This document shows positions 27,297 to 36,036 of a stretch of 64,000 bases of DNA, piece by piece (position 1 is the stretch's first letter; each line of letters begins with the position of its first letter). This DNA is from Oceanobacillus halophilus. GTDB taxonomy: Bacteria; Bacillota; Bacilli; Bacillales; Amphibacillaceae. A program made the translations under genes and the position numbers. The stretch is taken from contig NZ_RBZP01000001.1 of assembly GCF_003628505.1 (NCBI RefSeq), forward strand, positions 372,001 through 436,000, read 5' to 3'. The notes beneath the pieces were generated by a model, which saw nothing but the letters and a program-made list of their open reading frames with translations, did not search any database and was not told the DNA's origin.

Positions 27297-27326
27297 AAGC
27301 ACAGCATGTATATATATGCTGTGCTT
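27297..27326. terminator. Hairpin between convergent cwlJ and the serine hydrolase gene
   Basis: AAGCACAGCAT and ATGCTGTGCTT form a perfect 11-base stem. T-runs are short on both sides, so direction is unclear. Confidence 0.6.
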
Positions 27327-27376
27327 ATTGGATTGACTTACGAATCATTTTACATATCGATAATCCTATCCCTATG

Positions 27377-29299
27377 CTAATACAAATTCCAATACCAAAA
27401 AATCCAAATCAAATACAAGTTGAGAATACTTAATAAAGAATAGTAAAGACGACCAAAAATACTCCAATATCTTCTTCGCCAAAGACTAATGGTTAAGATG
27501 AGCATAGTAATTCCTAGGATAGTTAAAAGATAAGGAATACTATCTAAAATGGGCATCCATACAGGTGTAATACCTAGTGCTTCTTTGGGTAGTTGATAAA
27601 TTGGATCTACTTCTCCAGATATTGCAACCCCTACTACTAACAATAAAAGTAGGAGCCCAGTTGCAATGGCCAATCCCTTCCCTAAAATGGTTCGTTTACA
27701 TGGAGATGTTTTTCTTCTGATTAATGCTTTGATTCCCCAAGATACGATACTTCCCAAAAAAAATAGAATAACCAGGATTAGAGATGAAAACGTAAAGCCA
27801 CTTGAAGCATACCAGGGTGCTTTTGAATATGTCATTGGGCCATCGGTTGTTATCATCGTATTCCCATGGGAATCTGTTTGAAAGACAATCATATTAAATT
27901 CACCATAAGCATCCATTGGTGGTTCTTGTCTTGTGTTTTGATAAATTCCTGGTTCAATTTCAACAAATTGATTGTTTACGCCATTCTGAGTTACTAATAA
28001 ATAACCATCCTTATCTAGTTGAACCTGAATAGTTCCCATAATGAGGCTGGTAATCCTATCAGCATTGGTAATGCTTTTACGATTTTGATGATATTCACCA
28101 ACATATTGTGCTGTATTCTCCCCATTTGTAGAAGGGATGCTTACGTTTTTCTCGATAGGGAAATAATGATCCATAAAAGCCTGGAAAAGCTCTGTATGAG
28201 TGAGATAGTTATGACCGCTATAGGAGATAAATAGACCGATATTCTCTTGAGGTAATAAATAAAGTCCGGTATCAAACAATGCCGTACTTCCAGCATGATG
28301 AAGAATTCTTTTTCCATTCACTGTCTTTTCCATAAACCCTAATGCCACCCCATCTAAAAGCGTATGATGGGTAAATTGTTGTTGAAACATTTGTTGAACG
28401 GTATCTTTTTCTAGAATCTTTTCTCCATGTAAACTTCCACCTTCAAGATAAACTTGCATAAACGTAGCCATATCAGTAGCCGTGCTGCTCATTCCCCCTG
28501 CAGGCGCAGGAACAAACTCAAAATTACCTTCTTTGAATTCCCCATCGATATATCTGTAGGCCTGTGCTAGATTCGTAGAAAAATCTTTTGGTAATGGTTG
28601 ACGGAAGGTACTGTAGTCCATTTCCAGTGGCTTAAAAATATTCTCCTTCACGTATTCAGCATAGGGCATTCCGGAAACATGTTCTACAATATACCCAGCT
28701 AAAGCCGTACCATAATTTGAATAAGCCAGTACTTCACCAGCAGGAAATATACGTTCTGGCCTATATTCACGAACATATTGAGAAAGTGGAGGCATCTCTT
28801 CAGCGGAAAGTCTAAAGATAGAACTTGAATAATCCTCAAAACCGGGTGTGTGAGTCATTAAATCCATTAGCGTGATTGGCTTTGGTTTTGTCTGATTAGA
28901 GCCCACTGCAAGTTTCTCCGGAATTTCAACGTCTAGATATTGATTAATATCTGTATTCAAACTAAGTTTACCTTGCTCGACAAGCTGCATGATTGCCGTC
29001 CAAGTGAAGAGCTTGGATACAGATCCTATTCGAAACATCGTTGTTTCTGGATCTACCTTTACTCCCTCCCTGATATCGGCAAAACCATATCCCTTTTCAA
29101 ATATGATTTCCCCATTAGAAACAACGGAAACAGCCAAATTTGGAATATGTTCTTCGTCGACTTTATCCCTTAAAAATTCATTCATAAAATGTTCCATATC
29201 TGATAAGTTACTAGCTTCAGCTGCAATGGCAGAGCGACTATCAACCATGACAAAAACCAATAAAATAAAAACAACAATGATTGTCTTAAACATTCTCAA
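27377..29299 (-). CDS. Membrane-anchored beta-lactamase-family serine hydrolase
   Basis: A 640-residue class C beta-lactamase/PBP4*-type protein. A signal peptide (MFKTIIVVFILLVFVMVDS) leads into the catalytic domain (about 30-390) with SVSK as the Ser-x-x-Lys motif near residue 93, YSN near 195 and HHAG as the third motif. The C-terminal third holds about four membrane segments (for example SLILVILFFLGSIVSW and GLLLLLLVVGVAI), so the enzyme is anchored outside the cell. The start is TTG 29299 after a GGGGGG run; an ATG at 29293 is possible. The TetR gene lies 117 bases upstream in the same direction. The substrate is unknown (peptide or ester). Confidence 0.8.
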   Translation of the reverse strand: MRMFKTIIVVFILLVFVMVDSRSAIAAEASNLSDMEHFMNEFLRDKVDEEHIPNLAVSVVSNGEIIFEKGYGFADIREGVKVDPETTMFRIGSVSKLFTWTAIMQLVEQGKLSLNTDINQYLDVEIPEKLAVGSNQTKPKPITLMDLMTHTPGFEDYSSSIFRLSAEEMPPLSQYVREYRPERIFPAGEVLAYSNYGTALAGYIVEHVSGMPYAEYVKENIFKPLEMDYSTFRQPLPKDFSTNLAQAYRYIDGEFKEGNFEFVPAPAGGMSSTATDMATFMQVYLEGGSLHGEKILEKDTVQQMFQQQFTHHTLLDGVALGFMEKTVNGKRILHHAGSTALFDTGLYLLPQENIGLFISYSGHNYLTHTELFQAFMDHYFPIEKNVSIPSTNGENTAQYVGEYHQNRKSITNADRITSLIMGTIQVQLDKDGYLLVTQNGVNNQFVEIEPGIYQNTRQEPPMDAYGEFNMIVFQTDSHGNTMITTDGPMTYSKAPWYASSGFTFSSLILVILFFLGSIVSWGIKALIRRKTSPCKRTILGKGLAIATGLLLLLLVVGVAISGEVDPIYQLPKEALGITPVWMPILDSIPYLLTILGITMLILTISLWRRRYWSIFGRLYYSLLSILNLYLIWIFWYWNLY

Positions 29300-29416
29300 A
29301 ACAGGTGAGTCCCCCCTTTTTTTAGAAGACCACTAAGTGTTGGAAGTGTTCGATTTAGCGTATATAGAAGTATCATAAGTACACAAAAGTGAGCAGCAAT
29401 TAGTAACCTATTGAAA

Positions 29417-29992
29417 TCATTTCTCCTTCTTTTGTAAATATGCCGATGAAATCACATCTTTAGCCATACTATCTAACAGTTCTACTCCTTTTTCTTCATG
29501 AAACGCTTCTGGAAGCATTCCACCAGCAACCATGACAGAAAGACCGGTAGTAAAGATTCGCATTTTCAAGAAAATCGACTGTAACTCTTCCTCAGAAAAG
29601 CCTTCCAAATATTTATCCCCTTTCATTTGCTCTAACAACCCCTGCCCCATATCTTGATCATAGTTTTGAGTGAAATTATTTTGCTTCAGGACAAGATCCT
29701 GAAAGAGAACGGGATATTCTTTTGCAAAACGGAGGCTAGCTATCCCAATATCATGGAATGGCTGACCTGAGCTCACTTCTTCTAATAATTGATAACTTAA
29801 TGTAATGATTCTTTCCATAACAGCTTCCGATAATTCTTCAATATTATTAAAATTGACATAGATAGGGGCTATCGAACTTCCTAAATGCTCCGCTACTTTT
29901 CTAATCGTAATATTAGACATCCCCTCTTTCTTAGCTATTTTGAATGCAGCTTCTATAATTTGTTCTCTAGAAAATTTCTTCTTTGGAGCCAT
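29417..29992 (-). CDS. TetR-family transcriptional regulator
   Basis: A 191-residue repressor-type protein. The N-terminal helix-turn-helix is REQIIEAAFKIAKKEGMSN followed by TIRKVAEHLGSSIAPIYVNF (about 9-50). The C-terminal ligand domain is all-helical and typical of TetR_C members. A 24-base palindrome starts 17 bases before its start codon, so it probably represses itself and, by read-through, the serine hydrolase gene downstream. The ligand is unknown. The ATG at 29992 follows AAAGGAAG. Confidence 0.88.
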   Translation of the reverse strand: MAPKKKFSREQIIEAAFKIAKKEGMSNITIRKVAEHLGSSIAPIYVNFNNIEELSEAVMERIITLSYQLLEEVSSGQPFHDIGIASLRFAKEYPVLFQDLVLKQNNFTQNYDQDMGQGLLEQMKGDKYLEGFSEEELQSIFLKMRIFTTGLSVMVAGGMLPEAFHEEKGVELLDSMAKDVISSAYLQKKEK

Positions 29993-30008
29993 TTTTACTT
30001 CCTTTCTT

Positions 30009-30032
30009 GATATAAATCATATGATATATATC
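30009..30032. promoter_or_regulatory. Likely TetR-family operator (24-base palindrome)
   Basis: GATATAAATCAT and ATGATATATATC are mirror halves with one symmetric mismatch pair, centred on CATATG. The site lies just upstream of the TetR gene, where autorepressor operators usually sit. Confidence 0.7.
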
Positions 30033-30182
30033 GTTAATTATACTACAATATTTCGATTAGTAAATATTGATTTCAGAAAATTCTATACTAAAACACCCTT
30101 ACTACCCATAATTAGATACTGCAATAAGGACCTTTCGTATAAAGTGACATCTTTTTAATAAATTAATCTTTCTTTAAAAGCA

Positions 30183-30215
30183 AAACAAGACAGGGTTTTA
30201 TATCCTGTCTTGTTT
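30183..30215 (-). terminator. Terminator downstream of the tRNA/phage remnant
   Basis: AAACAAGACAGG and CCTGTCTTGTTT are a perfect 12-base stem with a nine-base loop, followed on the minus strand by a T-rich tract (TTGCTTTT). Confidence 0.75.
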
Positions 30216-30253
30216 AAGCGATAAGCAATTATTTTGTTTGTTGGATTAGATTT

Positions 30254-30331
30254 GATACCGGTGGTCGGGGTCGAACCGGCACTCCAGAAGGAACACGATT
30301 TTGAGTCGTGCCTGCCAATTCCGCAAGACTT
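30254..30331 (-). pseudogene. Degenerate tRNA-Leu (CAA) remnant
   Basis: Read on the minus strand, the segment contains GCGGAATTGGCAGG (D arm), CACGACTCAAAATCGTG (anticodon stem-loop, anticodon CAA), a leucine-type variable arm (TTCCTTCTGGAGT) and CCGGTTCGACCCCGAC (T arm). It is damaged: the 5' acceptor strand does not pair with CACCGGT, the D loop is short, the T stem has a C-A mismatch, and the 3' end reads TCA instead of CCA. A working tRNA is unlikely. It may mark an old attachment site or a phage-borne tRNA, since a phage-like gene fragment lies directly next to it. Confidence 0.65.
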
Positions 30332-30339
30332 ACACTTGA

Positions 30340-30594
30340 CTATGACCAATTATGAATTTTTTTAATAGGACCCAAAAAAGGTGTCAGTCCAACCACTTTT
30401 CTTACATCCCAAATTTCTGTCTTCGATGACCCGGACAACTGCATTAACGGCTTGTTCGGAGCATTAAATCTACTACTTGGTCCAACCTTCATTTTCATCA
30501 CCTGCAAGCTGTACCATAAGGATACAGCACCGCTTGACATATCGTTTAACATCATCCATTGCCAAAATAAGTTAACTTCTTTTGGCATATTCAT
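30340..30594 (-). pseudogene. Fragment of a phage-type replication protein
   Basis: The 84-residue frame begins MNMPKEVNLFWQWMMLND and continues SGAVSLWYSLQVM, RFNAPNKPLMQLSG and SSKTEIWDVRK. From memory this resembles the N-terminal winged-helix domain of phage replisome organisers (DnaD-like), which are 250-300 residues. After DVRK the sequence loses resemblance and stops, so this is a truncated remnant. An AGGGAG site precedes the start and a terminator lies beyond the tRNA remnant. I cannot exclude that it still encodes a short DNA-binding peptide. Confidence 0.5.
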
Positions 30595-30794
30595 TCCCTA
30601 GCACTCCCTAATAATTTTCATGATGGAAACATTACTTCTCCATCTTCAGCTGTGTATATTGCGATAATTTCATTAGAAATAACGGAATGTTAATAATTTT
30701 ATAAATATAAAAGACTTATTTGTTTATCTTTGTATAGTAGAATTGTAGAATAAAGGTTACACAATAAATATATTTATAGAAAGAAGGGTTCGCA

Positions 30795-31919
30795 TTGGAT
30801 CAAAAATTTGCAGGTCATACCTTAATACACTCTGTACCGTTTGGAAAGGAAATGTTGAAGAGCAGGTTAGTGATGGCTCCTATGACAAGAATGTTTTCAC
30901 CAGATGGTGTCCCAGGAGAAGATGTTGCTCAGTATTACCGCAATCGTGCAGAAAATGGGATTGGACTCATTATAACGGAAGGGACAGCAATCAACCATCC
31001 AGCTGCAGTAGCGAGTGAAAATATTCCTCACTTTTATGGCGAGGACGCCTTAAATGGTTGGGCGAATGTAGTGAAGGAAGTCCATGAAGCAGGTGGAAAA
31101 ATCATTCCACAATTATGGCATGTAGGTGCCGCACGAAAAGCTGGCAGTGTACCAAATATTGACGCTCCTCCTGTGAGTCCGTCCGGTTTTACTTTAAGAG
31201 GCAAAAGAAATGAAAAAATACATGCATTGACGGAAAATGAAGTAACGGAAATGATTGATACATACGCCGAAGCTGCAGCAAATGCAAAGGGCATCGGTTT
31301 CGATGGAATTGAATTACATGGAGCACATGGCTACTTAATAGATCAATTTTTATGGGAGTTAACAAACAAGCGTAAGGATGTGTATGGCGGAGATATAGGA
31401 GAGCGAGCAAAATTTGCGGCAGAAATTGTACGTGCATGTCGGAAACAAGTCGGACCAGAATTTCCAATTGTCTTTCGCTACTCACAATGGAAAGGAACCG
31501 ATTACAAGGCGAAACTAGCTCAGAATTCGAATGAGCTTGAACAATTGCTCACCCCCTTGGTTGAGGCTGGAGTAGATATTTTCCATTGCTCCACTAGACG
31601 AATATGGGAGCCTGAATTTATAGATGAAGATAAATCACTAAACTTAGCTGGCTGGACGAAACGAATTACGAATAAGCCAGTGATTTCGGTAGGTTCCGTT
31701 GGGATTAACCGCGCATACTTGAGTAATCAGGATAATCATCATGTATCCATTGAAGAGAATCTACAAATTGTGGATGAAAAAATCAAGGCTGGTGAGTTTG
31801 ATTATGTAGCAGTAGGCCGCGCGGTGCTAGCAGATCCAGAATGGGCAGTAAAACTGAGGAACGGTAAACTTAATCAAGTAATTCATTATACGAAGGAATC
31901 CGAGAAACATTTGATCTAA
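30795..31919 (+). CDS. yqiG: NADH-dependent flavin oxidoreductase, old yellow enzyme family (YqiG-like)
   Basis: An FMN TIM-barrel protein of 374 residues. It shows LVMAPMTRMFSPDGVPGED, a start typical of old yellow enzymes, the substrate-binding pair in PQLWHVGAARK, and GFDGIELHGAHGYLIDQFL near residue 170, with EYDYVAVGRAVLADP-type FMN phosphate contacts near the C-terminus (FDYVAVGRAVLADPEW). Such enzymes reduce activated C=C bonds of enones or nitro compounds. Length and N-terminus fit B. subtilis YqiG. The start is TTG 30795 after AAGAAGGG. It stands alone next to accessory remnants on both sides. Confidence 0.8.
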   Translation: MDQKFAGHTLIHSVPFGKEMLKSRLVMAPMTRMFSPDGVPGEDVAQYYRNRAENGIGLIITEGTAINHPAAVASENIPHFYGEDALNGWANVVKEVHEAGGKIIPQLWHVGAARKAGSVPNIDAPPVSPSGFTLRGKRNEKIHALTENEVTEMIDTYAEAAANAKGIGFDGIELHGAHGYLIDQFLWELTNKRKDVYGGDIGERAKFAAEIVRACRKQVGPEFPIVFRYSQWKGTDYKAKLAQNSNELEQLLTPLVEAGVDIFHCSTRRIWEPEFIDEDKSLNLAGWTKRITNKPVISVGSVGINRAYLSNQDNHHVSIEENLQIVDEKIKAGEFDYVAVGRAVLADPEWAVKLRNGKLNQVIHYTKESEKHLI

Positions 31920-31976
31920 TGAACATTTTTTGTAATGGGCGGTTGACCATCTCCTTTTAGAAGGGAGGTGGTAAGG

Positions 31977-32086
31977 ATGACGACATTTGAAGCATTAAGC
32001 TTATAATAGTACAAACGAGTATTTCCCTACTAACAGGATTAACATTCATTGTAACTATTGTCGTCCTTCTAAATATAAAGAAATAA
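31977..32086 (+). pseudogene. Frameshifted holin-like toxin peptide (type I toxin family)
   Basis: GGGAGGTGG precedes an ATG that encodes MTTFEALS, the usual start of short hydrophobic holin-like toxins in Firmicutes. In this frame a stop comes at codon 10 (32004). A -1 change after AGC would continue LIIVQTSISLLTGLTFIVTI and end in VVLLNIKK at 32086, giving the normal membrane-spanning peptide of about 36 residues. So the gene looks inactivated by one lost base. Flanking long-range repeats and a terminator-type hairpin are retained, as in type I toxin-antitoxin loci. Confidence 0.6.
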
Positions 32087-32118
32087 CCGCCCTCCGACCA
32101 AGAATGCGGTTACTTCTT
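32078..32118. terminator. Hairpin overlapping the end of the toxin remnant
   Basis: AAGAAATAACCGC and GCGGTTACTTCTT pair over 13 positions (one A-C mismatch) with a 15-base loop. It overlaps the toxin stop codon and could terminate transcripts from either strand. Confidence 0.65.
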
Positions 32119-32171
32119 CGTAAATATATCCAACAAATGGTCAACCGTACTTTATACGGTCTGTAGTTGCC

Positions 32172-32207
32172 GGTACTGAGTAGTTCTAGTTCCAACTACT
32201 TAGTACC
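32172..32207. repeat. 14-base inverted repeat downstream of the toxin remnant
   Basis: GGTACTGAGTAGTT and AACTACTTAGTACC pair fully (one G-U) around an eight-base loop. The gap from 32119 to 32336 otherwise holds no gene. A smaller inverted repeat ACCGTACTTTATACGGT lies at 32144-32160. Confidence 0.55.
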
Positions 32208-32336
32208 TATTCTTATTATTAATATAATTTTTGTGATTTATAATGTCAAATGTATCTAAGGAACAAATTCAGTGTTCTTTTCAAGAATAGAACTCGGAGG
32301 ACAGTCCCCTGCTCCCCTCTCTTAAAAGGCCACACT

Positions 32337-32879
32337 TTACTTCAAACGAATTTCCAATCCAATTTGTAGGTTTAAGGGGTTAATTCCTGGATTAAGATTA
32401 TATAGATCAAGTAGTGATACATCTGCATGCATCATAGCAATCGAATAGAGCGTGTCTCCTTCCTTAATTGTATAGTACTCGTTACCGAAATCAGCGTATT
32501 TGACTCTGACTTTGGATCCTATCTGTAAATCAAATGGATTCACGTTTGGATTCAATACATATAAGTCTCTTAAATCGATATCTTCATAGATACTGGCAAT
32601 GTTGTAAAATGTATCGCCGGCAGAAACCGTATGATACCAATCACTTCCCGGATCTACAATAATTTCCGCTCCTATTCTAATATTATATGGATTAACCCCT
32701 GGATTCCACTCATATAGATCATAGATGGTTATGTTTTTATGAGATGCTGCAATATTCCAAAGTGTATCCCCTTCCTCTACTGTTACTGTAGATACCTCAG
32801 CGTGACTTTGACCTACACCTATTCCTAAGAGCATCCCTACAGCTAAAATCGATGTCATAAGGAATTTTAATTTTTTCAT
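32337..32879 (-). CDS. Secreted protein with three LysM repeats
   Basis: A 180-residue exported protein made of a signal peptide (MKKLKFLMTSILAVGMLLGI, cut near SHAEV) and three LysM repeats of about 44 residues each (VEEGDTLWNIAASHKNITIY; VSAGDTFYNIASIYEDIDLR; IKEGDTLYSIAMMHADVSLL). There is no catalytic domain, so it is probably a cell-wall or spore-surface binding protein. Of three in-frame ATGs the last (32879) has the best spacing (six bases) to GAGGAGG. It is transcribed alone. Confidence 0.8.
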   Translation of the reverse strand: MKKLKFLMTSILAVGMLLGIGVGQSHAEVSTVTVEEGDTLWNIAASHKNITIYDLYEWNPGVNPYNIRIGAEIIVDPGSDWYHTVSAGDTFYNIASIYEDIDLRDLYVLNPNVNPFDLQIGSKVRVKYADFGNEYYTIKEGDTLYSIAMMHADVSLLDLYNLNPGINPLNLQIGLEIRLK

Positions 32880-33113
32880 CATCATCCTCCTCGGTGTAAA
32901 CTTCTCTGCATTATCCATTCCTTCTAACTTTGTAAAAGAAATGTATTAATTGTAACAGTTATGTAATATATGTATGTATTCCTTCAAGAGGTGGTGATGA
33001 AACATGCTCTTAGGTTCTATATAAACACCATTATTTAACTAATAAAAAAGAATAGGTTTACATGAACCTACTCTCCTTTTAACATGATACATAATATAAT
33101 GTAGTGTCCCTCA

Positions 33114-35402
33114 CTATTTAAATGGTGGACTGACCCTGAACTCCCCACCCACTCTATAATGTTGCCATTCATACGGTAGGAGTGCCTGATACTTCTTCTG
33201 TAAGAACCGATCATCGATTAGGGCGATCACGCCAGTATCAGAATCAGATCGAATAAGTCTTCCACCAGCTTGCAGTACTTTATTCATTCCAGGATATACA
33301 TAAGCATAATCAAAGCCATTCTTTCCAACCGATTGGAAATAGTCCTTTATAATATTTCTTTCCAAACCAATCTGTGGCATGCCAACCCCGACTACGATAA
33401 CACCTTGTAATCGGTCCCCTTTTAAATCCACTCCTTCAGAAAAAATTCCTCCGAGTACAGCAAAACCTACTAATCTTTCTGCACGATCAGACGTAAATTC
33501 TGCCAGAAAGTCTTCTCTTTCTCCTTCTGCCATTCCCACATCTTGAATAATAGTAGACACACTTGGGTAATTATCGGTAAATTGCTCATACGCATTTCTC
33601 ATATATTGATAAGACGGGAAGAAGATTAAGAAATTCCCCTCCTTCTTATCTACTACCTCTTTCATAAAATGTACCATAGGTTCCAATGTCTTTTCTCTAT
33701 CCCGATACCTCGTCGATAACGGCTCAATAATAACCTCTGTGTTTTCTCTCGCAAAAGGAGATGGAATAGAAATAACATAATCAGTGGATTGTCCACCAAG
33801 TAAATCTTTATAATAATCTGCAGGTATTAACGTTGCTGAAAAGAACACCCTCGCCTTAAATCCTTTCCCCATTTTATAAATTTGCTCGGATGGGTCTAGA
33901 CAAAATAATTTCATATTTACTTCACTCTTGTGAGTTTCTACATAAGTTACAAATTGCTCATTGTATAGTTTAGCAATTTTCACGAAAGTTTGAGCGGCAA
34001 AATACGTCTCTAGTAACAAATCATGTTCCATCCTTACTAGCTCGATCTCCGCTTCCATGATGAATGTTTCTAGTAATTCTACTAGCTCTACCTCTAAGTC
34101 CTTGCGTAAATATTCCTCAGACTTCTTCACTTGTAGTAAATAGTCATTAATAGTTTTAGCCTTTGTAGCAAGGGGGCTATTTTTAAAGTCTCTCTTCAGC
34201 TGCAAAAAGTTGGATTTATTAATTGACGCAGAATACATTTCCCTTGCGCGATCAACTAAGTTATGCGCCTCATCTACTAGTATGGCCGTTTTCTTTTTCT
34301 GATCTTCCATCAACCGCTTCAACGATACTCTCGGGTCAAAAATATAATTATAATCACAAATGACGGCGTCCACTGCATAAGCTAGTTCAACCTGAAATTC
34401 AAAAGGACAAACCCGATGTTTTCTAGCGTAACGTTCAATAATGCCCCGATTTATCAGTTTCTCCTGCTCCAAAATATCAATAACCGCCCCATTGATTCGG
34501 TCATAAAAACCATCGGCAAATGGACAATTTTCACTCGTACAAACGGTTTCCTCTTGAAAACAAATTTTATCTTTAGCGGTTATTGTCAGGACGTTCATAT
34601 CTAGACCGTGATCAATCAAAAGTTGAAATGCTTCTTCTGCAGCTGTTCTTGTGATTGTTTTTGCAGTTAGATAAAACATCTTCTCCAGTTTTCCTTCGCC
34701 AATTGCTTTGACAGCAGGAAAAATAGTGGAAATGGTTTTACCTATCCCTGTCGAAGCACTTGCGAATAATGTTTTTTTGTCATCAATCGTTTTATAGACG
34801 GCACCTGCAAGTTTACGTTGACCTTCACGATATGTCTCAAACGGAAATTCCAGGCATTTACTTGTCTTATTCCGCTCTTCTTTATGCTTTATTTTCACTT
34901 TTAAGAATGTAGCATATTCCTCCATTACTTTATATACGAAGGATTCCATTTCTTCCAATGTCATCACACGACGAAATTTTTTCTGTTCCAGCGTTTTCAC
35001 TTGAACATACGTAAGTTGAATAGTCACCTCTGATAAATGATGGTCTCCAGCATAAATATAACCATAAAAAATTGCCTGTGCCCAGTGGACTGGATGTGTA
35101 TTTTCTTCCACATCATCCAATAGATGTGCAGTAGACTTTATTTCATCAATGGTCACAGTCTCCCCATCTTTAAGCAATCCATCACAACGTCCATCTACAA
35201 GAACAACGAAATCTTCATAAGGAATTTCCGCTTCTACAAACACTTCTTTTTCATCTTGTTCCTGGTAGCTTTTTTGAATGAACTGATGGATTCTAGTTCC
35301 TTCTGTCATGGCCCGTATCCCACGAAATCCAGACTCAATACTGCCGCTACGGTATATATATTCTACTAAATTTCTTACTGATATTTTTACTACGTTAGTC
35401 AT
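33114..35402 (-). CDS. DinG/XPD-type DNA helicase with N-terminal PD-(D/E)XK nuclease-like domain
   Basis: About 762 residues. The first 190 or so contain a RecB/Cas4-like nuclease signature: GTRIHQFIQKSY, VDGRCDGLL, IDEIKST (the D...E-x-K core) and HWAQAIFYGYIY. The helicase part has Walker A in SASTGIGKTISTIFPA near 220 and the DEAH box in LVDEAHNLVD. Four cysteines between them (DKICFQEETVC, SENCPF, HRVCPFEF) match the iron-sulfur cluster spacing of XPD/DinG helicases, and the C-terminal motif is QAGGRLIRSDSD. It probably unwinds DNA 5'-3' in repair. The start at 35402 follows AGGTGATAGG; the longer frame adds 15 unlikely residues. Confidence 0.85.
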   Translation of the reverse strand: MTNVVKISVRNLVEYIYRSGSIESGFRGIRAMTEGTRIHQFIQKSYQEQDEKEVFVEAEIPYEDFVVLVDGRCDGLLKDGETVTIDEIKSTAHLLDDVEENTHPVHWAQAIFYGYIYAGDHHLSEVTIQLTYVQVKTLEQKKFRRVMTLEEMESFVYKVMEEYATFLKVKIKHKEERNKTSKCLEFPFETYREGQRKLAGAVYKTIDDKKTLFASASTGIGKTISTIFPAVKAIGEGKLEKMFYLTAKTITRTAAEEAFQLLIDHGLDMNVLTITAKDKICFQEETVCTSENCPFADGFYDRINGAVIDILEQEKLINRGIIERYARKHRVCPFEFQVELAYAVDAVICDYNYIFDPRVSLKRLMEDQKKKTAILVDEAHNLVDRAREMYSASINKSNFLQLKRDFKNSPLATKAKTINDYLLQVKKSEEYLRKDLEVELVELLETFIMEAEIELVRMEHDLLLETYFAAQTFVKIAKLYNEQFVTYVETHKSEVNMKLFCLDPSEQIYKMGKGFKARVFFSATLIPADYYKDLLGGQSTDYVISIPSPFARENTEVIIEPLSTRYRDREKTLEPMVHFMKEVVDKKEGNFLIFFPSYQYMRNAYEQFTDNYPSVSTIIQDVGMAEGEREDFLAEFTSDRAERLVGFAVLGGIFSEGVDLKGDRLQGVIVVGVGMPQIGLERNIIKDYFQSVGKNGFDYAYVYPGMNKVLQAGGRLIRSDSDTGVIALIDDRFLQKKYQALLPYEWQHYRVGGEFRVSPPFK

Positions 35403-35575
35403 CCTATCACCTAAACTAATTATCAGCAGGAACAGACATCTAGTCAAATTTAAAAGAATGATATTAAATATAGTTATGGATTAACCTTTCATTAAACCAT
35501 ATTATTTGCAAGCTAATCTTAAAAGAAGTATGTTCAAGCTGGAGAGAAAATTGTTTCTGTTACAAGGAGGAGATC

Positions 35576-35929
35576 ATGATGATGGAATATAAAGAACTTC
35601 ATGAAGTAAATGATTGGGATCAAGCTTGGGAAGGAAGTGTGAAAAAGCCTATCCTCTTATTCAAGCACAGTACCACATGCCCAATAAGCGCAGGCGCTTT
35701 TCAACAGTATAAAACTTATCTGGAAACAGCCGATCAAGACATAAATTGTTACTTAGTAAAAGTAATTGAGGATAGGCCTGTGTCTAACCAAATTGCTGAA
35801 GTGACTGGTGTGAAGCATGAATCCCCTCAACTATTTTTAATCCAAGAAAAGAAAGTTCTTTGGAATACATCTCATTCGGATATCTCAGTTAAAAGTATTG
35901 ATGACGCGGTTCAAAGTGTAGCACCATAA
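35576..35929 (+). CDS. ytxJ: Bacillithiol-system thioredoxin-like protein YtxJ
   Basis: A 117-residue thioredoxin-fold protein of the YtxJ (DUF2847) family. The single redox cysteine lies in KHSTTCPISAGAFQQY near residue 40, where Ser replaces the second Cys of a CxxC, giving the monothiol CPxS arrangement expected for debacillithiolation. ESPQLFLIQEKKVLW holds the cis-Pro. The start is one of three adjacent ATGs (35576, 35579, 35582) after AAGGAGG. It is monocistronic and ends at a strong bidirectional terminator. Confidence 0.88.
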   Translation: MMMEYKELHEVNDWDQAWEGSVKKPILLFKHSTTCPISAGAFQQYKTYLETADQDINCYLVKVIEDRPVSNQIAEVTGVKHESPQLFLIQEKKVLWNTSHSDISVKSIDDAVQSVAP

Positions 35930-35953
35930 TTCCACTTTTATCCCATAAAACAA

Positions 35954-35995
35954 AAACACCCACAAACATGGATATAACTTTGTTTGTGGGTGTTT
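35954..35995. terminator. Bidirectional terminator between ytxJ and an MFS gene
   Basis: AAACACCCACAAACA and TGTTTGTGGGTGTTT form a perfect 15-base stem. T-runs exist on both strands. Confidence 0.85.
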
Positions 35996-36036
35996 AATCG
36001 TTTAATACATACCCTTCTTATAAAAATGCCTGCTGT

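Noticed and set aside
30155-30349. 64-residue minus-strand frame
   Set aside because: It is produced by the tRNA-Leu remnant and its flanking hairpin.
35403-35447. Upstream extension of the helicase gene
   Set aside because: AGGTGATAGG precedes the inner ATG at 35402 and the extra residues do not resemble the family N-terminus.
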